A stretch of 64,000 bases of DNA, from the NCBI GenBank assembly GCA_039566865.1, contig CM076959.1:3703501-3767500 (forward strand). Reading direction: 5' to 3'. Within the stretch, counting starts at the first letter, position 1, and the number at the start of each line of letters is the position of its first letter. This stretch comes from Aurelia coerulea (Eukaryota; Cnidaria; Scyphozoa; Semaeostomeae; Ulmaridae). The notes beneath the pieces are model-generated. The model was not told the DNA's origin and searched no databases. It saw only the letters and a program-made list of their open reading frames with translations. Made by a program: the position numbers and the translations under genes. Below are positions 1 to 11,087 of this stretch, piece by piece.

Positions 1-82
1 TACTCAGGTTCCAGGTATTTTCATTCAAAAATTCCTATTTTTAGAGTTTTCGAAGCCATACAGTCCATGCAGTCAAAGTCAC

Positions 83-1146
83 TAATGCAGTTAACAGAGA
101 TCGAAAAGCCAGCTTTTGAATGGGCTCATATATAGCTTTTGTAAATACTTTAAATATTTTGGTTTAGTTTATGTTATTGTTGATAATGTATCTGTAGATA
201 AGTTTAATTTGTTTTTTAATTATTGTATATATTGTAATGAAGTAACATTAAGGAATTGTAAAATAGTATGACATGATTTTCATTTGAGGAAACTGAAGGA
301 AATACTAGAGATGAAAGAAGAGAAGTCGAGGTTGGAGTGGCTTACGTTGGACGTTTTCGACACCCCGCAAAGTACAAAGGAGTTGACACCTGATAGAACC
401 AAGGGCTTTATGAAGACTATGAAATGTATTGATAAGGCCTAAGTTAGACCCATGCTCACTTCACCCACACCACCTGTTGTCCTATTTGTGTGGCCTACAC
501 TCTTTTCTTTTCATAAGAAGAATGTTTATAAGAATATTCAGACTCAGAATCATCCAATCTTTAAGAATATTATAAGAATATTGCTCAGCCTCAGCTCGCA
601 TAATTGTGTCTCGTTTTTGTCAGCAGTTGCCTGTTTTGCGATGTTCATATTAAACCAGATTTGAAGAAAATAAGGAGAAACTCATATATGAGGCCTATGG
701 GCCTATATATGAGGTGAGCCAGCCCGCCTGACCGGGCTGGCTCGCCTAGGTGGGATGATTTTAGTTTGTGTTTATATGAGTAAAAACTATCCCGGCCAGG
801 CGGGCTGGCCTCGTAATGCTGCATGTTATGACGTATCAAGGGATTTTAAAAGACAATTGCCAGACAAAGACTTTCAAATTAAACACTGCAGTCTCGCCTA
901 CGCAAATCAATCAATTACACCGGGCCAGCCCGTCTGACGCTGGTTATATGAGCTCACTTCACCAGGATCGCGCCTTCCCAACTCACAGATCTCGGCTGAC
1001 CGGGCTGGCCCACTGCTCATATAAACATAACTTTATTTAACAAAGGATATCTTTGTTCAATCAGATCTCACCTAGGCAAACCAGCCCGCCTCATATAAAC
1101 AGGCCTTAATGCAGTTAACAGAGATCGAAAAGCCAGCTTTTGAATG
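83..1146. repeat. GC-palindrome block between 40-bp direct repeats
   Basis: A 40-bp sequence at 83-122 recurs without mismatch at 1107-1146, bracketing about 1 kb. The inner part (about 690-1106) is studded with variants of AGCCCGCCTGACCGGGCTGG and its complement (718-745, 790-815, 920-940, 995-1012, 1080-1092), each close to 'atatgag' or 'ctcatata'. The GC-rich palindromes contrast sharply with the AT-rich surroundings. This could be a non-autonomous element flanked by a long duplication, or a segmental tandem duplication with an insertion. No coding potential is seen. Confidence 0.6.
200..295 (+). repeat. dispersed repeat, copy 1 of 3
   Basis: This AT-rich stretch contains 'tatattgtaatgaagtaa' followed by 'attgtaaaatagtatg'. 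Closely related stretches lie at 8390-8475 and 36445-36505. The copy at 8.4 kb sits about 250 bp upstream of a chromodomain remnant, so the repeat may belong to the same retroelement. That link is an inference. Confidence 0.45.
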
Positions 1147-2289
1147 CTTAAAATGATACACAGAGAGTCAGTGAAAATGGAAATGTTGGAAATAAATTTT
1201 TGTTGATAGATGCAGTTTCAGGTTTTGTTTTGCCTCCAGGTTTTCGCCTTTTTGCTAATTTTGGTTCGGGTTTACAGGTTCTAATGCCACCCAAAGCCCC
1301 CCTCCTTCAGGCAAAATAAAACAGCTTCAAAGACTACATATTTTCCTTGTAGAAGTTTTCATGAATTTTCCAGAAGTTGCATTCATTTCATGCAATTATT
1401 GGCAATCTGAGTTTCTGATAAAGAGTTTCTTTTATGGCAGTACCTGTCAATTCCTCTAAACAAAGGGAATCTGTTGTCTCATCAACAAACTCCAGATAGT
1501 CATTATCACTATCCATATCTGGAAAAAAATTCCCAATAAATTATACTGAGGTCGACTAAATCATTGTTACAGAGCAAAGCATTCCAAGGTATGAAGGTGT
1601 ACAATGCATTTCGTTTGTTCCTCTGTGCAGTGAAGTACCAAGATTTATGTTCTAAATATAACATTTCCATTTTGTTAAAAAGTTGAAACAGTGACAAAGA
1701 TACACATCTAATTTTTGTACACAAATTTTAGTACCTATGCCCTCATCATTGTCAAGTGATCAAAGATAAGTTTTGCGGCAGTCATCTCTGTTTACATCTG
1801 TTGTTGCATCTTGAACTTCTGGCATCACATCAGTTCTGGATCAGTTGCCTTGGCTTGGTGAGAGCATTGGCTGCTCTGTTAGCTCTCCATAAATGTTAAG
1901 ATGTGACAAAACCTATTTTCGTTCATGTCATGATTTTCGGCTGCGGCAGATTTTGCAAGGGCATCCTACCAGCAACATTGATTTGTGACCTTGACCATGC
2001 CATGGTGTTATTTTTTGACAGACTTCCTATGACCGCAGATTTTTGGGGGGAAATTTCCTGTGAAAATTTTTTTCGAAATATTAGTTAATTTTCAAATATG
2101 CTATGAGGGTAACGTCTTATGGAGAGAAAAAGGACAAACAAGAAGATTACACACCATTTAGGTTACTTATAAAATGTTTATATTTGAGATTATCAACAAA
2201 AAGTCTCCAAATTATATAAGTAAATGAATGCGAAATGTTGTTAGTGGTCCATAAAAGATCATTTTGAAGTTTCGTTCATAAGCTTTGTC
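1147..2289. other. no confident gene; possible short minus-strand exon
   Basis: Mostly AT-rich sequence without a recognisable gene. One weak candidate is a minus-strand exon at about 1395-1517. It follows a good acceptor (pyrimidine-rich GGAATTTTTTTCCAG on the minus strand) and reads an acidic peptide beginning MDSDNDYLEFVDE before a stop. It has no recognised family and no partner exon. Confidence 0.3.
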
Positions 2290-2786
2290 ATCACTTTGCT
2301 TTTTCCCGAATAGGTCTTCCGATCTATGCCTGAAATGCCACTCTCCAGAGAAACTCTTCTTTCCTCAATACATAGTCATTGCTGCTTTCAGGATTTTGTC
2401 TGCTTTTGCGAATGTTGGTCCGTTCTCGGCTATTTCCATCTCATTTAATGCATGTTCTTCCGTAAGCTGCCTTCCTTTGTCAAAATGAACCTCATATCGC
2501 AAGACTAAACTTTCTACAACACTTTCAACGGAAAATTTAATTGCTGCAATGCTGATGATATGGATTACGAGCTCCACTCCTTCCTAACGATGATGCTGTG
2601 AACCGAGAAAGTCTTTTATCAAGTTCAAGCTGTTTAAATCCTGCTCCTTCATGTGGATTGTGTGCTTTTCAAGCTTTTTCAAAAAAGTCATGTAAGTTTC
2701 TTTTATTGCCGAATCAGGAATAGAGGAAACTGTATCGGTAAGTTTTCTAGATTTGTCTACAAACAATGCAGCATGTTGATGCCCAA
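2290..2786 (-). pseudogene. C-terminal exon of a multi-copy transposase-like gene (broken)
   Basis: Read on the minus strand, this segment encodes GHQHAALFVDKSRKL, then after a frame break SVESVVESLVLRYEVHF and EEHALNEMEIAENGP. I recognise this as the C-terminal part of an uncharacterised multi-copy family common in cnidarians and fish, probably transposon-derived. The other parts appear to lie at 3906-4120, 4322-4560 and 6633-6974 on the same strand, separated by MITE insertions. At least one stop or frameshift lies near 2580, so this copy is not functional as read. No catalytic residues could be assigned. Confidence 0.5.
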
Positions 2787-3905
2787 TTAACCCTATTACC
2801 ACCGGGGGGGGCACAAAGTGCCCGCATCAAAGTTTATTTGATGTAGTGTCCTCAGTTCAAAAGATAAAGAGCTGAAACTTTGCGACTTTTCCTAAAATTT
2901 CATGGACTAATTAAAATTTGAAATTTTTTTTCAAAATGGTAGATACTGATCACGTGACCAACCAATTAAAGAAGCGAGTCCAGTTTTAACACCGATGGCC
3001 GTAGAACATCGAGAATACCACCATTCAATAGCTCTCGATGAGAGCTTTCAGATGATGTATAGTTTTATCCATTTTTGATGACGTCAGCAAATTTTACGTT
3101 CATGACGTCATCAAAGTTTATGACGTCATATATATGTAGTCAAGAAACCCAATGTGCCCTCCCAGTTATCACCATGCTGGCTGCATGACAACTCGTGAAC
3201 TTGGGCACACGATGTACGGTTATCGTGTGTTACCGTACATCGTGTGCCCAAGTTCACGAGTTGTCATGCAGCCAGCATGGTGATAACCGGGAGGGCACAT
3301 TGGGTTTCTTGACTACATGTATTACGCTCGTTGTTCTTGTGACAACTTGAGCACTCTGTGTATATCTTGAACCACATTCACCCATTATGACGTCATATAT
3401 ATAATAACGAATGTATTAGATAACCTTAAATGGTCCAAATTGGTTCTATTGATTGTTATGAACAATTTTAAGGCATTTTAGAGAAATTTCATCAGTAATT
3501 AGGGGTTTAAATGAAACGATGACAAACTGATGCAAATAAATGATGAATATATGATATAAATAACAAGCTTAAATTTACATTTCAATGCCAATTTTTATTC
3601 AGTGATGCTTTGAGATACATTCTTGTAGTAGTATGAAAGAAATTATCAACTAAGAACTTAAATATCACCAATATTGTTAATAGTAAGCAAAAAGTGCAAT
3701 TTTCCTCCATTATGACGTCATTGTGACGTCATGAAAGTAATGAAGAATTAAAAAAGTAGCCTATTGTGTAGATTTTGTTCCTATACACCATTGTACTAAG
3801 TTTCATCCTCATATCTGCAACATTGGCGAAGTTACGGAGGGGGGCACTTTGTGCCCCCCCCCCGGGACTACGATGGTCGAAAAAGCCCGGTAGTAATAGG
3901 GTTAA
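2787..3905. mobile_element. piggyBac-like MITE, copy 1, TTAA target duplications
   Basis: TTAA at 2787-2790 and 3902-3905 flank a 1.1-kb element. Its ends read CCCTATTACCACCGGGG and, on the other strand, CCCTATTACTACCGGGC. TTAA duplication with a CCC-initial inverted end is the piggyBac signature. Subterminal G/C runs with CACAAAGTGCC follow. The interior holds many 'tgacgtca' motifs and a 180-bp palindrome, and no transposase. It sits inside the minus-strand gene remnant of 2.3-7 kb. Confidence 0.75.
3136..3316. repeat. 180-bp near-perfect palindrome
   Basis: The arms 3136-3220 and 3232-3316 are almost exactly reverse complementary, from GTAGTCAAGAAACCC inward to GTACGGT and back, with an 11-base loop. 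The only obvious difference in the outer part is CCCAGTTATC versus CCGGTTATC. The palindrome lies in the centre of the piggyBac-like MITE at 2787-3905 and is absent from the other copies in the window, so it looks like a nested hairpin element or an inverted duplication. Confidence 0.85.
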
Positions 3906-4120
3906 CATGCACCTTCAACTTTGTTGCAAGTGATTTAAGGTCGGTTATGAATTGAATAGTTTCAGTCGTTTCAATTAGATTTTCATCAAAAATACTTGTT
4001 ATCAAACCACTGTGCATCACTTTGGAAAGATCAACCAGGTTTTCTTCGCTAGATCAAAATGGTCCGTAACAACGTTAATTTGGTTATTTCTTTCTCCTAA
4101 TCTTGTCTGGTACCCATATA
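3906..4120 (-). pseudogene. internal fragment of the same minus-strand gene
   Basis: The minus strand reads ETTETIQFITDLKSLATKL just before the TTAA of the adjacent MITE. It fits between the fragments at 4322-4560 and 2290-2786. The reading frame does not continue cleanly across the MITE: a one-base offset is apparent after in silico removal of the insertion. Part of the segment (about 4000-4110) contains stops. Confidence 0.35.
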
Positions 4121-4321
4121 CCGGGTGCGCCAAAATAAACTATGCACTTTTGGCAGGCCACGATAAATCGTACACTGGACCGATTTTGAAGATATATCAC
4201 TTAATCTTTAGCAGAAAGCCTGAATTAGATTCTAAGATTTTTTGCAAATTTTTCCATTTTCAATTTTTAGAGCTACAGGCGAGTTTCTTAAAATTTTCGT
4301 TTTCGAAAACAATGAAAACGA
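4121..4321. mobile_element. mariner-type terminal fragment
   Basis: After a TA dinucleotide the sequence reads CCGGGTGCGCCAAAATAAAC, a typical Tc1/mariner-like inverted terminus. No matching opposite terminus was found nearby, so this is probably a one-ended remnant interrupting the gene fragments at 3906-4120 and 4322-4560. Confidence 0.45.
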
Positions 4322-4578
4322 TCAAAAAACGTTGATCAAATTTTCTAAACTCGTTCTATGGACATTCGTTCCTTTGTCAGCTTGGACATTGACAGGTGGA
4401 AGAAAACCAGTTTGTTGCATTCTTGTGCTAAGAAATGTAACAACTCTTGAATGGATTTGTTCTGCAACGAATGGCTGGAAGTCTCTCGGAAACTGAAATA
4501 AGTGATTCAAATCCCCCATATCACATCCATTTTGAGTGGCTTTTAAGATCTCTTTCAAGCTATTCAAATATAACAATG
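4322..4578 (-). pseudogene. internal exon of the minus-strand multi-copy gene
   Basis: The minus strand encodes a peptide with FPRDFQPFVAEQIHSRVVTF, then PPVNVQADKGTNVHRT. This resembles the central part of the same uncharacterised cnidarian family as the fragments at 2290-2786; the QADKGT segment is well conserved and may carry an acidic active-site residue, though that is speculation. The 5' side is cut off by a piggyBac-like MITE remnant starting near 4579, and the 3' side by a mariner-type end. Confidence 0.5.
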
Positions 4579-5326
4579 GCAATTAATAAGTCACGTGATT
4601 CGTTGCTAGGCAACCGAAAAAACTGACGAAAATTGGCAAATCTATACCTTCTTAAACAGAAAAATTCTATTTAATCAACCACTCAACCGATTTTCTCCAA
4701 ATTTGTTGCAAATAATGGGAAACATGTCATAGTTCAAAAATACATACTTTGCAAAAAATTTTAGTTTCTATTTTTAGCACAATTAGCCTTTAAATTAGCC
4801 TTTTGTTGCATGCATTTACTTTCATCGTAGGTTTTTGCCAGTCCTGCCCTTTTATCTGGTAAATACAGACTGAAAATGAATCAAATTAATAAGATGAAGC
4901 AAATTAGACTAAAAAAATTTATATTTGACACTTCTTTATTTGGTAAATGACGTCATAAATGTGAATGACGTCATATAAATTAAATTTTGCTGACATCAGC
5001 AAATATGAAAAATATATCAAATGAAAGTACTCATCAAATGAAATCAAATGGTGCATGTTTGAGATCGATCAAGCAAACAACAGGAAAACTACGGACATTT
5101 TAAGCTTTTTTGTTTTGTTGACTACTCTCCAAATATGGTATTACTGTGGTCACATGATCAGAGGTAGAACAACGAAATGTTAAGAATTTAATTGCCTATG
5201 AAATTTGAGTGTAAGTCACCAAAACTGGTGGTTATATAGCTTGTCGTTTTAGCGTAATGCAGCAAAAACTGGTAGGGGGGGACGCAAAACGCCCCCTCCC
5301 CCCTCCCCTAGTACGAATAGGGTTAA
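4579..5326. mobile_element. piggyBac-like MITE, truncated copy
   Basis: The right end is intact: a G/C-run block, then GTACGAATAGGG followed by TTAA at 5323-5326. The left end is missing. Homology to the copy at 9007-9891 starts abruptly near 4585 with CACGTGATTCGTTGCTAGGCAACC. The interior shares 'catcaaatgaaa' and 'tgacgtca' motifs with the other copies. No coding sequence is present. Confidence 0.65.
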
Positions 5327-5572
5327 CCCTTTCCCATGTTTAGACAATAGAATCTTTTCTCAAGGTGCAAGCAGCATGCTTGAAAAATATGAAAAATATG
5401 TTCCAAGTAAATTCAAGCTTTCCAACCTCTAACAAGCCAAGTAATGCAAACATGCCAAACTAAACTGGTTGGGCTGAGCCTTATGCTTTTTCAGATCTTA
5501 CTGGTTATTTTGAGAAGTATATTTCAATCAAAAGAAGTTAATTTTACATTAGCAAATAATGTGCAAACTATA

Positions 5573-6536
5573 CCGGGTGTCCCAAAAAAAGGTAACAGAT
5601 TTGATTGGGGCTAGCGATAAGAATTTAAGTTGAATCGATCCCTGATACGTTTTGAAGTACTCTTAGATAGTTAACTTGAAGATTGATACCTTATTTGTTG
5701 ATATTAGTGCATCAAGAGTTGGAATATTAATCTTGAAAGTCCAAATTTGCCTCCTACTCCAAACCAGAGCTTTTGGGGTTTGGCCTAAGCTGTTAACTCG
5801 CTGTGCTGTGGAATCTCCTCAATCATAGCCAAGTACAAACAAGAAACCTCGTGCTTAGGAACACATTTTAGGGGAAATCTGCCTTTGGCCTTCACAATCA
5901 GATTCAAGAATTTAGCCCCAAAGAGACCCCTTTCTTGATTCTACAAAAACTTTGAATTACACCTGCCTGAGAAAAGTTATTCATCAGCGAAATAAGTCCC
6001 GTAGGCTTTAACACATAGACCATCTTGCAATCTTCATTGCTTGAATGAAATGTTTTTGCATCATCTCTCACGAAATTATTACGAAACAAGCAATCGTATA
6101 TGCCCAGGGGAACATAAAAAATGCTCATTCGTGCTTGGCTTGGTGTACTTTTATAAATGCATTTTGAATGGAGAAAAATATTCCTTGGTGACTATATTCA
6201 TTAATTTGTTTGTTAGTTTTCAGTTTTTTACGTTCTTTTCAAACGGGTACCCAAAGGACCGATCCTTGTCCAAAAATGTCTTTGACTGAGGAGATTCCCC
6301 TAACCAGCGCGTTAGCAGTTTAGGCCAAAACCCAAAAGCTTTGGTTTGTAGATGGACGCAAATTTTGGCTTTTGAGATTAATATTTCAACTCTTGATGCT
6401 CCAATATCAACAAACGAGGTGTTAATCTTCAAGTTAACTATTGAAGAGTACTCCAAAACTTATTTGGGATCGATTCGACTTATACTCTCATCGCTAGTTC
6501 CCATCAAATCTGTTACCTTTTTTTTGGGACACCCGG
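5573..6536. mobile_element. Tc1/mariner-like MITE with long inverted repeats
   Basis: The ends are TA followed by CCGGGTGTCCCAAAAAAAGG, and the complement at 6518-6536 followed by TA. The inverted repeats extend about 240 bp (5573-5815 and 6295-6536) at roughly 80 percent identity by eye, including GTAACAGATTTGAT near the tip. No transposase is encoded. It lies between exon 1 (6633-6974) and the next recognisable exon of the minus-strand gene, that is, in an intron. Confidence 0.75.
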
Positions 6537-6632
6537 TACTTTTGGTCAACTTTAAACAAATTCATTGCAATGTCTGCCCTCTCATGCCAGAAAATGTACC
6601 AAACAATACTTAGTTATACGTTCCAGTTATAC

Positions 6633-6974
6633 CTTGTCCTTTTGATGGGGAATTTGGTTAATATTTGTGCATGACGGTCCTTTGTTGGAAACCAAGACAT
6701 CACAGGAGCTTGCAGGTAAATTGAAATGCTCAGCACATGCTGATTTAAAATTTTGAAGCGTCAATTCTGAATAATGGAACTCCACAAATTCTCTTGGCTG
6801 AACTGGCCTAAAGGTTTGTTTATTGTCCGGCTCGGCTGAAATTTGTTGGACTACGATCTCGTGTGGTGCCACGCCAGCCTTGTTCCGTTGTGCAATAGCA
6901 TCCACACGAGTTCTTTTCTCTCTCATCTTGTTCTCTAGATTGTCCCAAAGTTGGTTTCTCCTTTTTGGTGGCAT
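6633..6974 (-). CDS. first exon of a multi-copy transposase-like gene
   Basis: This minus-strand exon opens with ATG at 6974 and encodes 114 residues starting MPPKRRNQLW. A basic N-terminus is followed by a segment around FVEFHYSELTLQNFKSAC and CDVLVSNKGPSC. That segment is typical of the N-terminal domain of the same uncharacterised cnidarian family as the downstream fragments. The exon ends at GACAAG followed by GTATAACT, a plausible donor, and reading on gives an immediate stop, which supports splicing. Downstream exons on this strand are broken, so the whole gene is probably dead. A transposable-element origin is likely but unproven. Confidence 0.5.
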
Positions 6975-7479
6975 GGTGATTTTAATGGCAAGGAGTTCAA
7001 GTTAGTGCACGAGGAAATATTGAAAAGCGCACAAAATCCACATCTCCGCTCTGCAATGACCGCTGTGCAAATTGAGCGCGGGCTATGAGAACGGTGGTCA
7101 GCTTTAGCGTAGGCCCATGCTCGCATCTGTGATGAGAGGATAGTAGAACCCATCAGAGGGTCAATAAACTGCTGAATTCAAAATCTTTGTGCCCCCAGAT
7201 CTGAGGGTACAGCTTGTATTGCTCCCAAGCCTCTAAGATACCATTTTCGATCATAAAACAACAAATCTCTGCGACCTGCTCCCACTATGAGAACAATGGG
7301 CCACGTCGAGCTGTGGTCAGACCAAGCTAGCTTGTTTGCCTAGCAAGGTGATGTTTTCTTTTATCTCAAGCAAGCTATCTAACGATAAATGATTTGACCT
7401 TTTGACTTAACAAAACCCACACAATTTTCCATGATATTTGCGGGTATTTCAGTGACAAACATTCGGCAAGTGCTATTCT

Positions 7480-8168
7480 TGTTAATTTTTGTAGGCCCTC
7501 TTTCAATCGAACTCTATGCCTAGCACAGAAGTCATCATCTAAAAACACCGTGAATTCTGGCGAGGCCCCTGATGTTTTATTGTTTGCTTTTGCTTTCTAG
7601 TAGGCATCTTTAAGATTTCTAATCTTATCCTTGCATTGCTTGGATGTTTTCTGCGCTAGACCTACCTGGTTGACCTTCATCATGATGAACTTCCAAGCTT
7701 CGTTACTTCTCGTGCTCTCAATTTCTTTCAGTTTTCCTTTGCACAATTTAACTTAACAAGTACACCAGCTTGCCTTTCAGCCCATTTTCCACTTGTAGTG
7801 TATTTCTCTTTGGCCTTTCCCTGTTCATATGTTGATGTTGATTGTTTCTGTGGAACTGTTTCATTGGGTGGCATTTGCACCAGGTTTTGCATGTAGCCTG
7901 GCATTTGCATGTAGCCTGTATTTACATGATACAGAAGATGATTCGGAATCCTGTGTTGTCCTAAATGCATGTTAACTCCACTGACTCCACCTCGCTGTCC
8001 GAAGAAAGTAGGGAAACCATAATTTGGCTGCATTTGCTGTCTAAAAGTTTCATGAACATCTTGATGTCTGTTTGGAACATCTCCAATTTGGCTTCCTCCG
8101 CTATAATTCAAGCTACTTGACGAAACTGAAGGATTCGAGGAAGGATTCATTGCTGCAAAATGATTCAA
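7480..8168 (-). pseudogene. Myb/SANT-like (trihelix/MADF-type) DNA-binding protein, frameshifted
   Basis: From ATG at 8168 the minus strand reads a 146-residue Ser/Gln/Met-rich protein ending in SGKWAERQAGVLVKL. In a shifted frame it continues as EAWKFIMMKVNQVG, KQCKDKIRNLKDAY, then a stop, then SPEFTVFLDDDF. The W-rich start plus the KCKDKIRNLKD helix is the pattern of a Myb/SANT-like DNA-binding domain, which accompanies Harbinger-type transposons and also occurs in host genes. The frameshift near 7740 and the stop near 7600 make this a decayed copy. Confidence 0.45.
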
Positions 8169-8389
8169 AAGTCAGAAAAGACTGTGATACCCTTGATTCA
8201 CAACAAAATTTTATGAACAGAGATTTTGACATGCGTGGAAGATGATGAGGTGTTTAGATGATTAAGAAAACTAGACAATTGATCGCCCTCCTAAGTTCAT
8301 CAATGTGGGCAATTTACCGCCCTGGTGACAATTTCTATACAAAAAGGCCTGTGTTCATGTTGATTTTTATAATCCTGATTCCATAGATC

Positions 8390-8475
8390 AGTTTCATTTG
8401 TTTCTTAATTATTGTAAATATTGTAATTATGTAGGATTAATTGATTGTAAAATAGTAGGAGATTTAGAATTAGGT
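8390..8475 (+). repeat. dispersed repeat, copy 2 of 3
   Basis: Shares 'tcttaattattgta' and 'attgtaaaatagtagg' with 200-295 and 36445-36505. It precedes the chromodomain remnant by about 250 bp. Confidence 0.4.
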
Positions 8476-8722
8476 AAATTAAGTAAAGAATTGCGAGGTA
8501 AAGATGGTTGAAGATTAGAGAAGCTGTTGGCTTCCAAGGGAAAATTTTTATTTCCATATAGAAGAAGCTGCAAAATGTTGTTGCCTAGAGCCTCAGATTA
8601 TCTGTATGCTTGAAGTAAATCATTGACACAAACGAGAAGATTGCCTCCATGCTCTTTACAAGAAATTCAGTATATACTACAAGATATACTACAAGAAACA
8701 CTGTAGAGAATGAAGAACAGAT

Positions 8723-9006
8723 TGAATAGATGATTATATTGAAGGAGAAAATTATGTTGGTGTTGAAGCATCTGGTGTAATTGACATGGGCAGGGAAGAA
8801 ACTGGAAGAAGTATTGAGAGGCTAAAGGATGTTCCACAATGAGTCAGTGAAACTACTGATGAAAATGCAACTTATCTTGTTGAGCCATTACCAGATATGA
8901 AAGTAATTCAAAAGAAGAAACATTATTTGGTGAAATGGAGAGGGTTTGCAGATCCAACATGGGAGCTGCACGAATACATCCCCTTTCTTATAAAACGAAA
9001 CTTTAA
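8723..9006 (+). pseudogene. chromodomain remnant of an LTR retrotransposon (chromovirus-like)
   Basis: One frame reads an acidic linker (GENYVGVEASGV, EETGRSIERLKD), a TGA stop at a CpG-decay-type position, and then ATYLVEPLPDMKV, KKKHYLVKWRGF, DPTWELHEYIP. The YLVKWRGF/TWE pattern is a chromodomain, as found at the C-terminus of Ty3/gypsy chromovirus integrases. No integrase or reverse transcriptase is visible upstream, so only the tail survives. The 3' side is cut by the piggyBac-like MITE beginning at TTAA 9003-9006. A host chromodomain gene fragment is a less likely alternative. Confidence 0.6.
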
Positions 9007-9895
9007 CCCTATTTTAACCGGGTAAAAAAAGTGATTTTCTACTAGGGGGGGGGGGGCGTTTTTGGCCCCCCCCTAATTTTCTCCGCAAGTATAACAGCTA
9101 TGACAATGAAACTTGCACTGTGTCATAATTGAACAGAGGAGAATCCAAAAATGGCATCAATCAATCTATCGTCACGTGATTAGTTGCTAGGCAACCAAAA
9201 ACAAAGCAAATTTGGACAAAATTGAGCTATCTACAAAAAAGGGCCTAATTTTACCAAATAACTGGATAAAATGGGCAAAAAACCATCCAAATAGCTGCTT
9301 GATGGCATAATTTTGTAATATTTTATAGTTTCATGCGGATATTTTTGGTTTCCAATTAATTAACTAATAAATTAATGACAATTTGATTCAATGCAAAGTT
9401 GTATGCTCAATAATGATGATTAAAAACCATTAATTTCGCATATATTTGGTGAAATCAAGTACCTTCGTCAATATTTGAAGTCATTCCATCAGTTTTGCAT
9501 GAAAACATTAGTGATTAATTAGAAATATGTGTCATAAAAACTGATGACGTCAAATTGTTAATGTCAGCAAATACAAATAAACTATATATCAAATGAAAGC
9601 ACTCATCGAGACGAATCGAATGGTATATATATCATTGCGATTCATTAACAAAAAAAAGAAATTAGAGCCGTTTTGACGAATTTCTTTGTGACCAATCTCC
9701 AAATATGGGCACGTGGTGGTCACGTGGTGGTCATGTGGTCAAAAATTAGGTATTGAAATTTTTATTTTCTGATGGCCAATTAAATTTTAGTAAAAGTCAG
9801 GAAGTTTCAGCGTTATACCTAGCATCGTTCGAGAGTTATTAAACAAAATCCGGTGGGAAAACGCCCCCCCCCCCCCCCGGTTAAAATAGGGTTAA
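9003..9895. mobile_element. piggyBac-like MITE, complete copy with TTAA duplications
   Basis: TTAA at 9003-9006 and 9892-9895 flank an 885-bp element with inverted ends CCCTATTTTAACCGG. Next to the ends are long G and C runs. The interior carries CACGTGATTAGTTGCTAGGCAACC (9176-9196), 'tgacgtca' and several CACGTG motifs, and no ORF of note. It is the cleanest reference copy for the family, which also occurs at 2787-3905, 4579-5326, 24514-26851 and 34229-34343. Confidence 0.85.
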
Positions 9896-9926
9896 CAAAG
9901 AAAAGAAGCAATTTACTAAGATTCTA

Positions 9927-10793
9927 TCAGGTGTCTAAAAAGAAACCCCTTTTGACTTTAAACAAAGAAATAAACCGGTACTGTAACAGGACTTTCCTGG
10001 TACATAAGGGTGTCTGAAATAAAAATATACATATTCTAATTTAGCTTTAATCAATGGAACATCAGGTGGAAATTGCAGTCTCACAATAAATCGTAGGGCA
10101 AGCACAACGACAGGTAGAATCATATTTGGCAGACTTTCCAATTAATCAATTCTGAAAAAATGACAAGACCAAGAGTACATGACAAATTAAGATGAAAATG
10201 CAAGAGACAAGTGGTTAGGCAATACTTGTATTAGAACGTTTCTGATCAATTTCAAGCTCCATCATCAGCGTGTAAAAGTGGTTGTAACTCACCATTTGAC
10301 AGGGCAGTGACAAAATGTACCACAAAAGGCACAAACATGCACACACGACAAATAAGATATGTCTAAACATCAGCAAAACCTGGCTTATTATCACACCTGA
10401 TGTTAAAACTCGTCATCGCATTACGAGCAGGATATTTCTTGGCTGACTTTTCCATTAGAACTATCTTCCACACTGCCTACATTTCAGCTTTGCATTGGAA
10501 ACAGAACATTCTGAAAATTGCGATTAACATACTATAAAAAACCACAAACTTGGGCTCTTCAGCAATTTTTGCCCCAGATTTAATGCTCAAAAGTAAGGAT
10601 ACCTTCTAAGACTCTAATGAAAAATGGAGGGAGGCGAATACTTTTGCCTGTTCTATCTAATAATTCTATCTTCCAATGGTATCCAAGTTGGGCATAATAA
10701 TTGAATAATTTGTCACTGAATTGATGTTTTGTAAGTATGGCCTATTTTAGATGCAATTGATAATTGTGTTGCATGTTTCCTGATACACCCTGC
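9927..10793. mobile_element. possible mariner-like MITE with diverged ends
   Basis: The left side reads TATCAGGTGTCTAAAAAGAAA and the right side, reverse-complemented, reads ATGCAGGGTGTATCAGGAAAC. Both resemble the CCGGGTGTCCCAAAA-type mariner terminus and each abuts a TA. The match is imperfect and no long inverted repeat is visible, so the element call is tentative. No gene is seen inside. Confidence 0.3.
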
Positions 10794-11087
10794 ATATGAA
10801 AATAAGAAGTTATTTTGCCGTAATGTATATAAGTTAAACCCAGCTGAATCCATTGGATGTCATCGCTTCAGTAGAGAAGGTAATGTTGATTCTCAAAAAT
10901 ACACTTCAGATCAAAATGCAGGATGTTTCCACATGGAAGGTGATTCAAGGTTTGGTCAATTCAGCCATTTGGTAGAAATAGAACATAAATCTGAGGCTGT
11001 GGATTGGTTGCTAGATATTAACAGGAGATTGTCAGTTGCTTTACTTCATATTTGATGTTGAGCGTATTTTATTCCGTAGAGTAATAA

